This document shows positions 1-12,629 of a DNA stretch of 64,000 nucleotides, piece after piece (position 1 is the first letter of the stretch; every line of letters begins with the position of its first letter). The DNA lies in NCBI GenBank assembly GCA_018524725.1, contig JAEUWP010000632.1, positions 62,001 through 126,000 on the forward strand, in the 5' to 3' direction. This stretch comes from Podaxis mareebaensis. Lineage: Eukaryota > Basidiomycota > Agaricomycetes > Agaricales > Agaricaceae. The notes below the pieces were generated by a model. That model was not told where the DNA came from, did no database searches, and was given only the letters and a program-made list of their open reading frames with translations. Position numbers and translations under genes: made by a program.

Positions 1-1
1 C

Positions 2-3000
2 GAGTATGTGGGTGACGATGACGACGATCGGTTCCATCATTTCGAAATCACCAAGACGAATGAACAAGAAGAGAGTGTAGTATCTCGCCCCGGATTTCTG
101 GTATTCGCTTAATTCATCATTTGCGATCATTTCTCGCTCTTATCAGTCCTCAAAGGTACACTCTATGTTGATGAAACATATCGCAGGAGAGCCCGGAGAC
201 GAGGATCAGGCACGTCCCCCGCCACCACAGCTTATGCATGGGGAGACGTCCCAGGGATTTCTCTCCGCTAGGGTCATACCTCCTCGAATTGAAGAAAGCT
301 CGTTTGATGAAACCTTCACTCCCGTACGGCTTCAGGATCTTCTGTGAGTACTTTAGCCTACTCGTCTATCTTCAAAATATTTGATATTGTAGAACATCCT
401 CAGTTGTGAAAATCGACCCCAATCTCAATAAGGATGCCATTCAGATCCTGGTTGAGAATGGACTAGGTACTGGAGTTTACAAGAAACCATGCATGGAATG
501 GGCAGAACGGAGGGAGAAGCTTTTTCGAGAAATCAAAACGTTGCGAGAAGGCGAGAAGTCTGCAATGGATCAGACATTGACAGACAACGAACCTGTTATT
601 CGGAGGCAGCTGATGGCGTATCTTGTTGGAAAGATACTCGATTATTACCCGTGAGCGTGTACAGAGTTGCCTTCGTCAAATGTTTGCTGAACCTCGCCAG
701 ATCACTTGGTCCCGTACGCCTATCTGGTGCATTTTCGATCACTAGTGATGAGCTTCCTCGACTCAAAGGTATGTTACAACATTCGGAGCTTGGCGTTGTG
801 ACTGAATCATAATGCGATTTAAAGCGGATTTCATTACGTTCTTGACGACCCATGTTCCTGACGCTACTTCTCATGTTGCATTTAAGACGCTGAGAAAGAA
901 GATCACGGAACTGCCCGGCGGGTACAGGAGCCAAAAGAAACGGATCATCTGCGTGCGCCTTATCGCTCAAAACTATCGTGAACTCTATACAGAGAAACTC
1001 GTTCGGGCGATTGTCGCTGACGGCTTCACGGGTCATCTTCAAGCAATATTCGAGACAAAAACTTGGAGACCGTACTATACATTCGAGTCTGAGGTGGAAA
1101 CTTCCTGCCATAAACTCCCAGATCAAGAGTTCCTAGCACAAGTTGGTCAATACGTAAAGGATGAACCATTGATAGAGCTCGCTACACGTCAGGCTATCGA
1201 GCGAGTTTACACCCATCTCGACAATGCTCTGAAATCGGCTCTCGGTCAGATCGCCAGCTTTATCCTTGAACGGCAAAAAGATACTGCAAAATTGCAGCTT
1301 GATGAGAAACTCCGAACTTACGAGGCGGATAGGCAGAAAAAGTCTACAGATATCTTCGTCCAGGATATCAATTCGGCATCTGAGACTGCGGTCACTTCGT
1401 GCGTTGCGTTTCGAGCTCATGTTTTTCTCAACTTGATCTCATCTCCGCAGTATCCCCACCATTATTTTGAAGCATATTCGTGACGTCACGAAGACATTCG
1501 CGTGGAACAGTGAGTGGTCCTCTCCGCTGGGTTTACATTGTGTTTCATGAGTTCTGCAGAAACGTATCGAGTTGCGTACACGCATCAGCTTCGAATAGAT
1601 TCTGCCTTAGACTATGGGATTCATAAGATGGAGCTTTCAAGTGATCACCGACATAACCTCCAACTCGATCCAAAATTCATACCCACTCCTTCCGTCAACC
1701 AAAAAGACGTGGTGTCGATTACAATTCACCTTCATCATCGTGTATTGTGAGTACAAGATACATCGATCCCGTCCATTCATGAACGACGTATTCCAGACAT
1801 ACCCAAATGCTTCCAAACGACCGGCTGCTTCTCGTCATTGACGACCAACACGAAAGCTTCTCTCTCTATCTGGATCACATTCTGAACATCGGAGACGCCG
1901 TTCGACACGCTCGACCCAAACGCCAGCTTCATAAGAAAAGGGTCGGGCAAGAACTTCTGGTGGCCTTTGACGAGACCAGGCGCCTGCTAGTCCTGTGTGC
2001 GCCTCAGATGGTAGAGTGCTTTCGTGATCCTCTCCATACATGATTCCTGATTCTAGCATGCTTGTGAAAGCTCATCCTCTATGTATATGCATTCGACGAA
2101 CATTTCGGCGCTTTGCAAAGTTGGGCAAATCCTATCGAATTGCGGGCTTGGTATAACTACGAAAGCACCATCGATCACATTTGCTTGGTAACGGGGACAG
2201 AAGAGGTATTGCTTGTGGACTCAATGGGCCAGGCGCGGATTTGGTCTCTCGTCAGCCAGCGTTTTCGGTGCGTGTACCGACAGAAGCCTTCATACCCATG
2301 CTTATGGCCCATGTCGATTCACTAGACCCGCCTCCGTGGCGCTACTCAAGAAACCTGTCTTCGTAATGTCCTCTCCAGACGGGGCGTGCGCACTGTTCGT
2401 ATTTCAATCAGAAGATCAGCGGGTTCTTACCGCATACCACTGGGATTCATTTGGCGCGAACGCCGGGGTCACGATTACTCTACCCGAGGTCCATGGAACT
2501 ATCTCAATCACCTCTTTCGTCAGCCGACAACGCATACATCTCTTGATGATGGACGAGCTGCAGGGTTATTGCAGATCCCTCGCCTTGGATATCGCGAAGA
2601 AATCATCTGAGTTTATGTTCAAAGAAAAGGGGACGAAGACAGACAAAGACACGTCCAAAGACAGGCGCTATGTCAACAACTGCTTGATTGACTGCTTTGC
2701 GGACGTGTGGACACGCTTTCCTGTGGTGGCCGCCATGTCCCGGCAGACGATCACGTCGTCAGCCACTCGACAACCTCAGAGCATCACTTTTGTGTCCGAT
2801 CAAGTCCATAACAAGTATGCGTCATATTTCGCAATGATTGTCCGACGATTTGAGGACAAAACAAAGAAGCCGACACGCGGACAGCTGGGGGCCATTACTA
2901 TTAATATCAAGACCTACTCTGATGCTCTAGACCTCAGCGGCAATTCTCTGACTGTCGTCTCCAAGTTCGCTGCCGGCCAGTGGCTCGCAGACTTACTATG

Positions 3001-6000
3001 CCTCATCCCCATTCACATTGCTGTCGCACGCGAAAATCGTTTCGTACCGTTGAAAGATGGGGTTATATCAGCGGAATTTGAGAAATCCCTTCTCGGAGCT
3101 GAAGTCGGACGGATTGTTGACAGCCTTTCTTTCGGATGGTATGAATCCATCCTTCGGTCGTACATGGCTGATAAGGTATGATCTTACCACCTTGACTGAT
3201 GTAGCCAGTATCCTGATCACTCTGGTTGATAGCCTGTTAGGGTGGTTTCGTCAATGGGTGAGTCGATAGTTCTAATACCAGGACACGGCTTCAATGTTTT
3301 AGGCGAACAATCGGTGGGCAAGAGTTTCGCCCTTAATCACCTGATGGATACTTCTTTTGCTGGTAGTGCCATGAGAACAACTGGTACTCATTGTCCTTCC
3401 TCATCGCAACCTAACGGTGACGCTGTTTCAGAGGGAGTCTGGATGTCGGTTACTCCGACTGATGATGCGATACTGGTAGCTCTCGATTTTGAAGGTTTGT
3501 TCACTCCATGCGCTTGTGGTACCAGCAGGTGCTCATTGTACATGCAGGTGTACATAGCATCGAACGTTCACCCCAAGAGGATGCGCTGCTTGTTTTATTC
3601 AATACAGCCATTTCGAACCTCGTATGTGCCACTCCTTAGCATTCTTGAGTCAACGACCGATTGCCTTTTGATTTAATTAGGTCCTTTTCAGAAATAATTT
3701 TGCCCTGTCACGCGATGTTGCTAATCTTTTCCAATCTTTTCAAGCGTCCTCTGTGATCCTGGACCCCGAAGCCAATCCATCTCTATTCCAATCCACTCTC
3801 GTTATCATTATCAAGGTACAATCTCCATTATAGCCTCCACCCCGCTGAATCAATAGCTTGCTTTAGGATGTCGTGGAGTCTGATAAAAGAGAGATTGTAC
3901 GGGAGTAAGTTCCTCCCAAAGTGTCGCATCTTTCTCTTACTGATCGGACACCTGCTCAGATTTTCACTCAAATTCCAGGTAAGGATCTCGCCCAGGATAC
4001 GAGCATTTAATTATGTTCCCGTCTCTCAGAAAATTGTACAAGACGAGCAAGGCGCCAATTTTATTTCCAGACTTCATGCAGGCCGCTTGAGTATCGTCCC
4101 TTGGCCGGTTATTGAATCGAGTCAATTTTACTCGTTATTTACCAACCTCAGACGTCGTCTTGATGCACAGAGGATTACACATCCATCTGCAGGAGAATTT
4201 CTGCATACGATGAAGATATTGATGGCTAAACTGAAGGTAACTCGAGTCGCCCCGTTGCTCTTTGAGGGTCCACTTCCTAATCCCAACCATAGGCCAACGA
4301 CTGGAGTGCTATGTCCCGTGAGCTTGGACATCTTTCACCATTTGTTTGTTAGCCGCAGTTCTGATATGGATGTGACAACAGAATCGCTCGCTACGCATCG
4401 TGCACAATCTTTGCTGACGTTCCTTCCTGTGGCCTTGGAGTATGGTGTCGCCGAAGTGCATCCCACCGTCGAACCGCTCAAGGTGACCCTTCCAGCTACT
4501 GTTAATGTTTGGTTGATACGAGATCGCCATGCTATAGTGTTTTGACAATGATGTCGTCATCGACTCTCCGGACACTTCATTCCGACTTTTCCTATCGCCT
4601 CAACCTTCTGATTCTCGCGCTCGTGAGGCAACGCTCATGGACCTCAAAAAGACCTGGGAAAAATACGAAGCACGACACGATATGGACAAGGCAGAATGGC
4701 TGGATGGACTGGGGAATTATCTCAAGGAAGTGGCAAATTACAGGACAGCTCACGTTCAGAGATGGGTCTCTGTCAATCTAGAGCGCTTCAAGACCGCTAA
4801 CACAAATATCGAGATGCTCCACCGGCAAATGGAAAATGCAATTGTGGATCTTCAGGCGAACGTTGAGCTGTGTAGAATGGGTTGTTCACAATGTAGTTTC
4901 AATTGTACCCTGTCACGGCGGCATGATCCCACACAACAACCCCACGATTGTGGCACCGATCACCAATGTCACCACCCTTGCGACTACGCCGACGCCCATC
5001 CCGGTGGGGTGAAGGCCTGTGGATCCCCGTATGACTTTCTTTGGTTGGGCTTGACTACAGCTAACGTCTCCTGACAGTGCTGGACACGATGGCTCGCACT
5101 TGTAGGTTGCAGAGTTGTGCACCGCTTTGCGAAGTTGCTGATTTCACGCTCGTAGTTGTGCAGTCGACGTCCACCTGTGTGGCGAAGTGTGCATTCATAA
5201 CGAGGAGAAAGGGTGCCAGAAAGATTGTGTCAGCGTAAGCTGTGCGCCATACCAGTTTGCAAAGACCTACTAATGCTTTTAAGCCTGTCGGTCACGTTGG
5301 CGCGCATCTTTGCGCCTCCCGAAAACACGCTTGTGGAGCGGTAGGCTCACATAACAGTCTTGATTACCCGCCATTAACAGCCTCTTAGCCTTGCAGACTC
5401 CAAGTTGTCCTACCTAGCGGAGCCATCCGATATAAATGCCCTGGAACATGCGACTATCCGAGGTCCGTATTGAGTTCGTATTTTGGCTTGCAAATTCCTG
5501 AAGAAATGGACATTGATCAATAGCGACGAGGAACACGAGCGGCATGTCTGTGATATCAGGATGTGCCCCATGACATGCGAGCTTTGCAAGCGTCTTTGCG
5601 CGAACAACGATCACCTTCATGGATTGGAGGACTCAGCTGTGCACCTTTGCGGGTAACTCCTGTCACCGATTGCCGTTACTGAAACTGATCGTCATGCATA
5701 GCGAAGCACATCATTGTCAGGAGCTCTGTAACGAAGGAATCTGTCAAATTGAGACCCAACCACAGTCCATAGAGGCAACCTTTACTGGTCGTCACGAGAC
5801 ATTCCAGTATACCAAGGTCAAAGTTCATAACGTTTTATTCGACAAAGCTAGTCTAACATACCCTTCTCCTTTTAGTATACTCAAGGTTGGGTCCATATAC
5901 TCATTCACCGACTCTGCTCATTATGGATTCAGTCTCTCAACGCCTTGCATGTGTCAAGCCCATACCCGCGGGAGAACGTGAACATGCTGGCCAACATATC

Positions 6001-7984
6001 CATAGCCTCGATTCGTCACCCTTCCACTTCTGTGAAACGAGGTATTATCCAAACCCACTTCGATCGGGCATTTTGTTAACTGCACATGACTTAGGTGCGC
6101 TAGTTGCGGATACTTCTGCACCTTACCTCGGGGTTGGCTGCTCTCCTATGATTCTGAAGTTGAACTGATAGAATGTCAGGGCACTCTCAGCAAGAGCACG
6201 AAACTAGCCATGGCTCGATGTCGAGGACAAAATGGGTGATTGACGGGCCTGAAGGATCCGCTATGGAATTGAATGGCAGACGGTTTGGCTCAAATGACGA
6301 AGGTGCCCCGATGATGTGTAACCTTGTCTGTCAAAGCATGGGTCGTCACGCACATCTCGACTACTGCCGGACGGATCCTGACCAACACTGCACTGGCCCC
6401 GACCATGAGCATATCACGGCTCGTCTTGCACCAAATCCTGACCGACGGAAAGACTGGATCTCTCACGCTTTGTACTGGAGACGTTCAGGTATGTAACATT
6501 TCAACGTCTTGGGCGTTGTTACGATAACGATGAACAACTTTGTCAGGCTTCAAAGGTACACCTTTCGACAACGATGACAGGAGAACTCGGCTTACGCATC
6601 ATTGTAAGATCCGTATTCGCGAGACGAACAGACTGTATTCGCAAAATGGTGAGTTGTAAAGTGTTGCGCGTAAAATGTAGCGTGTATAACTTCTACTGAT
6701 GCCTTCGAAGTGATGCTATGTGTCCAGGTTAGAACGAGATATGATATTCAGGCTTTGTCTGACTTTCTGCTCTTAGGTCCGGAACACCAAGCTACAGCCA
6801 ACCAGGCCGAGAAACCCTCCTACTGCACCCTCCCGATTTTCCACCCGCCTCACGCGACTACCCAATCTACTGGCCCAGGGTATGTCATCTCCCACAGGAC
6901 CGAAAAGCAACTAATGACGCAGCAATTCTCAGTTATGTATCCAGTGACGGTCACCTGTTCTCATGCACGAACCCGGTCTTATTGCAGCGAGCTTTCCATA
7001 TGTGAGAATGCCTTATTCCATTCCCAAATGACCCTTCTACATTGACGTCTGCACCTTTAGAATTTTTGTGATTGACAGGTATGATGGGTTTCACCGAACT
7101 TTTGGCATCACCACCTGGCTCACTCATCTCTATCTATTGCAGATCATGGTCGATGGGCTTAAGGCCGCCTTCGCCACTACCATCCACCCCTGTTACAGCT
7201 GATGTTCTCCGCCGTCACAACAACAGACTTGGGGCCGTATATCTATCCTTGCATGGCTTTTGGCACTCGCGTCAAGTTGCATTATCTGTCTCAGGCTCTG
7301 GAAGTCGAAATACACAGGCACGTAGAGACTCTTACAGCCTCATATTTTTCAACCATGAAGCTGCCGCGTGTTTCGAGAATGACTTCAGTCGCACGCCGGA
7401 GAACATGCTACAGACTGCGTTGAGAACTGGAGCCAGCGGAGGAACCAACTACGAAGAAGCGATTAAGAAAGCTGAGGCAGTGATGAGGGCGCATTGGAGT
7501 ACCGAGCGGTACGGGTAGACATCGTCAAATAATGATATTTCACTCATGCTTTATTAGGGTACCCGTTGTCATCTTCCTTTCGGATGGAGAATGCAGTATT
7601 GAAGACGCAACGATGCGTACCTTCTGTCGTGCTGCTATCGCCCTTGGGTAAGCATCCACCCTTCACCAATATCTCCATTCATCTCGTTCTCCAAGTTCTC
7701 CGCTCTCTTTCCATGCTGTTTCTTTCGGCCCTGAAAATGCGGTTCTTCAACGTATGGCGCAGATTGCGAAGGAGGTAGAAACGGCTGTCCCGAACAACCC
7801 TCAGCCCGCTGCCAACTCACACGTTGGATCTTCTTACGCTGAGGTCCTGGATTCCGTACGTCATGTGTGGATGGAATCCGAAGGCGAGATGCGATGCTGA
7901 TTTCGATGACAGGTCCGCCTCGTACAAACCTTCCTTGGAATTGCGGATTCCCTTAAGAAAACGCGAGGTGCTCTCATGACTTGA
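2..7984 (+). CDS. Giant GBP/VLIG-like GTPase with Cys-rich region and C-terminal vWA domain (5'-partial)
   Basis: The reading frame is already open at the left edge and can be followed through about 40 introns of 35-75 nt to a TGA at 7982-7984, giving roughly 2,000 visible residues. Domains in order: an alpha-helical N-terminal part (about 0.1-1.5 kb); a beta-rich, propeller-like part (about 1.5-2.6 kb); a G domain with P-loop GEQSVGKS (3251-3323, split by an intron), switch TTEGVW, DFEG as G3 and a KD-type G4; a helical part; a Cys/His-rich region with repeated CxxxC and GHxGxH units (about 4.87-6.9 kb); and a vWA domain with MIDAS DRSWS (about 7.06-7.15 kb) and FLSDGE (about 7.57 kb). The DxEG form of G3 points to the GBP/atlastin/VLIG class of large GTPases. 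vWA domains usually bind protein ligands through a metal ion. I recognise the architecture from Agaricomycete genomes but know no proven function. All joined exons keep frame, so the gene appears intact. Confidence 0.85.
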
Positions 7985-8842
7985 TAATACCTGTATTATT
8001 TCTTTAATTCTCTTAGCGGTGTAACACTTTCGCCTTCGTGCCTTCCTTCCCAGAAACGGCTTTGGTTGAAGTTTTTGCATCAAAGTGCTTGCCCTCTTGT
8101 ATTGTAATGTATTAGCTTCTGTGTCCTTTAACCCATGGCTTGCTCTCCACCGCTCTCTTCTTGATATCTCGCCAATGGCGGTTTGTTGCATGCTCTCAGC
8201 CATGCTTCAGCTATTGCCGAAAGAATCAAGCCAAATTTTATTCGGGACACCGTGCGCTGAATTACACAACATGTCTGTTCCACACCAATATAACCTACTT
8301 GCACAAAGCTAATGCCCAGCATCTTCGATATATAATGCGTGGACTCACCGCGGTCCGTTATGATCCTTAGCCACAGTCCCGAGTCCCTGACGCCATCCGC
8401 ACGCGAGGGGAAGTATAAGTACAGTCAGAAAGTGCGTATAAGGCATAGAAATACCATCTGCCAAGAGATGAAGAGACAAACCGCTCGGGCGGACGCTGAG
8501 GCACACGCCAGCGCAATTACACCTCGTGTACCGGATGACTGGCCAGCCCAGATTTTCCCAGAATCAAATTTCCAAAAAATCTGGAATTCTAAATTTCCTA
8601 AATTTCCTACAGGAAGTGTCATCTACTACTTAATCGCGGTCCCTTTTTGTTGTCAGGCATGAGCCACGGACAAAGGCAGAACAAATCTACCGATCACGGG
8701 TTCTTATCGGGAATCCGGCACGACAAGAATCACCAGTACCTCCAACCGTCAATGTGAATCGGCAGGAGCCGACACACCGGCGGGGTTATCCTATCGAAGG
8801 CGAAATACCACACTGTCCACTGAATCAATCACAGACAATAGA
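7985..8842. other. Intergenic region between two convergent genes
   Basis: This 858-bp stretch holds the 3' ends of the giant GTPase (+) and the ZIP transporter (-). It contains only short open frames without family-like sequence. An AT-rich patch with repeated AAATTTCC-type words lies at about 8565-8610. No RNA gene or mobile element was recognised. Confidence 0.5.
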
Positions 8843-10494
8843 TTATGCCCAGCGGCCGAGAAGAGCCATGAGACCGCATCCGAGACACATTGATCCGAGA
8901 GCATATGCAAGCTTGGCATTGGAACCTTCCATCATTTCCTTGTTGAACAGGAACTCGTGTGCGAGTAACTGTGGGTGTTGGAAAGCAGGATAATAATCAA
9001 TTTTGATTGTCCATGGCATGATCGTGACCAGGAAATGCAAACGAACCTCGACGAGACCGGTGTACATGAGTATTCCAGCACTCAGAGAATCCAGGACTCC
9101 GCTGACGATGCTTGCGGTAGTGCTACCTGGGTTATAGAGGCTCCGAACGCCCAGGCCAACCGCAATTCCTGTGGGTGTTGTAAGTCCGTAAAGGATTGCG
9201 CCAGCGTATGGCACCCAGTTGTAGCGCGCAGGGAGCTTCATGTAGGCGAGTCGTGAACCGATACCTAGACCCTCGAAAGTCTCTGTCATAAATTGGTTAC
9301 AAGTGAGGACATTGTGAGGAAAGTTTTAGTGTGCTTACGGTGGAAGACAAGAACGACGAAGAGAATCTTGAAATCCTCATCGACAGCAAGTGTGAGCCCG
9401 ATCAGGATACTATCATCACGTAAGGGTGATCAGATCGCTGAGTTTACGAGTGAAATGAGTACACACCTGTGCAATGCGACGCCAAACTCAAGGATGGCCA
9501 CACCGATGATTTGTGTGATTGGTGCGTCCGCAACTGCACCACTGTGGTGATGAGCACTGTCCGCCCCAAGACTCTCAATGTCCGTGCTGTTCCCTGGCTC
9601 TTCCTTCTGATTCTGCTTCTCTGAGCTTACGAGGTTCCCCTCGGGTCCATGGGCAGCATGTCCGCCATGTCTATGTCCGTGCGCATCTATTATTGTAGAA
9701 CAAGAAATTTGCCGTGAGCAAAAAGCCAAAAAAGGAGAAAATCATTAGAAAGGAGAAGTCGAAGTGAAACAAGATGATGACAAGTATGATGGCATGTCGC
9801 AGCCGGGTTCGTAAGAAAGAGAAGCACGGTGGCTTACCGTGGTGCTTCCCGAGCTTGGCCAGTTTTGCCGTACCCCACCGGAATGCGATAAGCTCGACGA
9901 TGAAAATCGCAAATATGCTAACAAGACATAGTGCGAGTGCGTATGGCTGCCAAAAGGGGATGATGTGAGCGATTATCGGGTAAGACATCAACGGGCACGT
10001 ACATAGACCTGCCATGCTTCTGAAAGGCAGGGGGAGCCGAGGGCCTCGAGTGCAGGAGCGAGCAGATGAATAAACGAAGTAGCTATCTATCATCCCATCA
10101 GTCAGTCGAATCAGTCGCTGCTCTGAGAGGGCATTCCAAGTTATACTCACGATGACACCCGAACCGAAGTACTTTGCAAAACTGATAACGAAAAAAAAAA
10201 AAACTCAGAAACTTATACTTGAAATCAAGAAGAAACGCACTCAAAAATTGATTTCGGCACGTGCAACCAGGACGATCGTTTTGCAACCACGGGAAAAAGC
10301 GCACCAAACGTCGAACCAACGAGAATGATGAAAATAGATGCCACACGTAGACCAAGCATCGAGTGATCTCCTCCACCGGTGCCACAATTCAGTTCTTCAG
10401 CATCTTCCTCGGCGCGGACATGATGAAGATCACGAGCACCGTTATGCAAAAGAGCGGTTGCAGTGGCGATTACGGCAGAGGAGGAGAGGGACAT
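8843..10494 (-). CDS. ZIP-family zinc transporter (ZRT1/ZRT2-like)
   Basis: A plasma-membrane type ZIP permease that would bring zinc into the cytosol. Read on the minus strand, the N-terminus contains a first membrane helix (SIFIILVGSTFGALFPV). Next is the helix block with FIHLLAPALEALGSPC and a His-rich cytosolic loop (HGHRHGGHAAHG ... AHHHSG). The metal-binding signature helix reads EFGVALHS followed by ILIGLTLAVDEDF, and the next helix has HQ(x)TEGLGIGSRLA. The last exon carries LLAHEFLFNKEM and ends LLGRWA-stop. These are hallmark ZIP TM4/TM5 residues. The gene has several introns; the one near 10180-10240 contains a run of about 13 T on the coding strand. I chose the ATG at 10494, in a CCACA-ATG context, over an upstream in-frame extension that reads like pyrimidine-rich leader. 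The 3' end converges on the giant GTPase. Confidence 0.9.
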
Positions 10495-10681
10495 TGTGGC
10501 GGTGGGTTTGGACAGCAGAAGGGAGAGGAGGGTTATAAACAGATGGAGAGTGCGACGACTGTGGGGGTACTCGCTCTCCTGAAGGAGAGCTGGTCCGTCA
10601 CGTGCGAGTACCACACCGGTCGTTGCTTCAGATATGATGTCACAGATTGTCACAGTTTCTGAAGAAAACGTATGTTACTAA

Positions 10682-12355
10682 TTAACCAATTTCTTGAATC
10701 AACTGCTGCTTGAGCGGCTTTCGTACTGCTTCGACTCTCCCAGAAATACTTCCCACAACGTTCTGGCCTTCTTCTTGAACTTTCTTCGACCACCGCAGCA
10801 CCTCTTCTGACACGCCCTCCATGATTTCACTTGGCGTCGCTAGGACGTGTGCAATGTAGAATTCGAGCTTGCGTACGACATGCTGGTAACCATGTGTCCC
10901 AACCAGCTTTGTGTTCATTGCTAGCTTCTTTGATCGCGCCTCTGGTGGCTGGCCTTGGCCCCCTGGGAGCGTAGGCTCAGGATCCCGTCCCTCGGATCGG
11001 AAGAAGTCAGCCATATCAGAAAGGACGAGGACCAGCATGATATGAGAATGAGCCGATATATCCATAGATAATGCCCCGTAAGGTACTGACTGTGAGGGTC
11101 CCAACGGCATTGGAATGACTCGCCGAGGTTTCATCAACGTTGCCGTGTCTTTTAACAGAACAGCGAGCAGTCCGGAGTTTACTTTTCCCTAAAATAGAGC
11201 AAATCTGAGTACCCCTCGCCTTGGCTTGGATAAAGATGCGCCACACCATCTCAAAACGTGAGTAGACATCTGTAGTGGCTGATCCAACACTGGAGTGCAG
11301 TGTCGTCGATCGGCGATCTGATAGAAACGGCACCAGCAGGTCAATCAGCCTCAGAGCTTCTTTGAAGTCTGGATTTGTCGGGGACAAGGTGGAAAGCATG
11401 CGGATGCCAAGGTGGCGGACGATGTAGGTGTAGGCGATGCTGACTCTCGTGATCAATTACGAGGACTTCCTGACTAGGACATTCGACGTACAAGATAGCG
11501 CACAAATTGTATACCAGAGGATGCCCATGAGGCACGGGTTTGATCATGGACTGCGGGATGCGGATGGGCTCCGGCCTCAACCTTGCTTTTGACCCAGATC
11601 CGCCCTCGGAACTGGATTGATGTTCCTCTTCTATTTCATTCTCAGTCCACCAAGGCTGTTCCAGTTCCACCTCTAACTGTTCGCTGCCCAGCAGCTTTTG
11701 CGCAAGTTCACTGGTGGGGTCCTCAAGCGCTTTCATAAACTTCTCCCTTTCGACCGGAGTGAGCATTTCCCACATGTCCTCGGATGAGAGAACATCTAAC
11801 AATAAGTATTATGGAGAGCAACGAAAAAGATGACACGCGTTCCTGCTTACCAATGTCGATCCCAGCGAACCTCTCAACCAGCGATTTTTCCTTGGTCTCG
11901 CCCTCATCTTCGCTATCACTACCCCCGAAAACTTCCTTGCTTAAGGCATCCTCATCTGCAACAGCGTCTTCCTCAAAACGTTTGAGAAGCTCCATCATCT
12001 GTTTTCGTTCTTCAGCTGTGCGCGAGGGCGTCGTCGAGATATCGGACTTGAGCTCATTCTTATAGAATGTCTCGGAACATTGGGAATGGGACTGCGCGTA
12101 TGTGTTAAATCAGTCCAGCGCCAAGTGAGGTGAGATAGATAGGCTCCCACGGATGATCGGAAACAGGTTAGCGAGCAGTACGGCACATTGCAAGAGGGGC
12201 AGGTATACTGGGCGAACTGACGACGGCAACTGAGATGAGTCAGCCAACGCGATCAAAGAATTGCTGAGTGCTCACAGTTTGCAAATGACTTTGTTTGAGG
12301 TATCGTCGTCCTGGCTAGCCGCAGATGCAGGAGTATGAATGTCGGAAGTAGACAT
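10682..12355 (-). CDS. ZNHIT2-like zf-HIT protein
   Basis: Starts MSTSDIHTPAS and, within the first 60 residues, carries a zf-HIT domain split by an intron near 12225-12270: CKLCRRQFAQYTC, then CNVPYCSLTCF. This is the C2-C2-C2-C-H spacing of the HIT zinc finger. Next come an acidic helical part (MMELLKRFEEDAVADED) and the conserved ZNHIT2 central block DMWEMLTPVEREKFMKAL, a following WWTENE, and a helical C-terminus ending IQEIG. In animals ZNHIT2 links the R2TP/RUVBL chaperone complex to U5 snRNP assembly; that role here is by homology only. Several short introns interrupt the gene. It is divergent from the F-box-like gene, with 274 bp between the two start codons. Confidence 0.85.
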
Positions 12356-12629
12356 CGTGATGATAGAATTACTCGATTGACCAGCCCAGCTGCGAGCCTT
12401 GTGGATCACTTTTGAACTCCGCCTCTCCACCCTACAGTCATTCTTGAATGTTCTCGCCGTTTGCCAACTAGCATCGAATTCATGAAAATGAACGTCAGTT
12501 AAAGCTTCGTCGTTAGATCCACGGGCGTATCCATGGCGCATACCGGCACGTGCAATCCCATGTTGCTTTGAAAAAAGTGCTTCGATTTAAGTACTTTTCC
12601 TTAACGACCCACCATCCCTGAGTCGCACT
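12356..12629. promoter_or_regulatory. Divergent promoter region between ZNHIT2-like and F-box-like genes
   Basis: A 274-bp spacer between two outward-facing start codons, so it must hold both promoters. It contains the palindrome CACGTG at 12547-12552, a possible bHLH (Cbf1-type) site. I see no clear TATA box. Confidence 0.45.

Noticed and set aside
8340..8770. Possible small gene with moderately GC-rich coding-like sequence
   Set aside because: Frames are short, lack introns that extend them, and show no recognisable motif; it lies between two convergent 3' ends.
10495..10653. Upstream in-frame extension of the ZIP transporter
   Set aside because: The added residues derive from pyrimidine-rich leader-like DNA, and the ATG at 10494 has a better context and gives the usual N-terminus.
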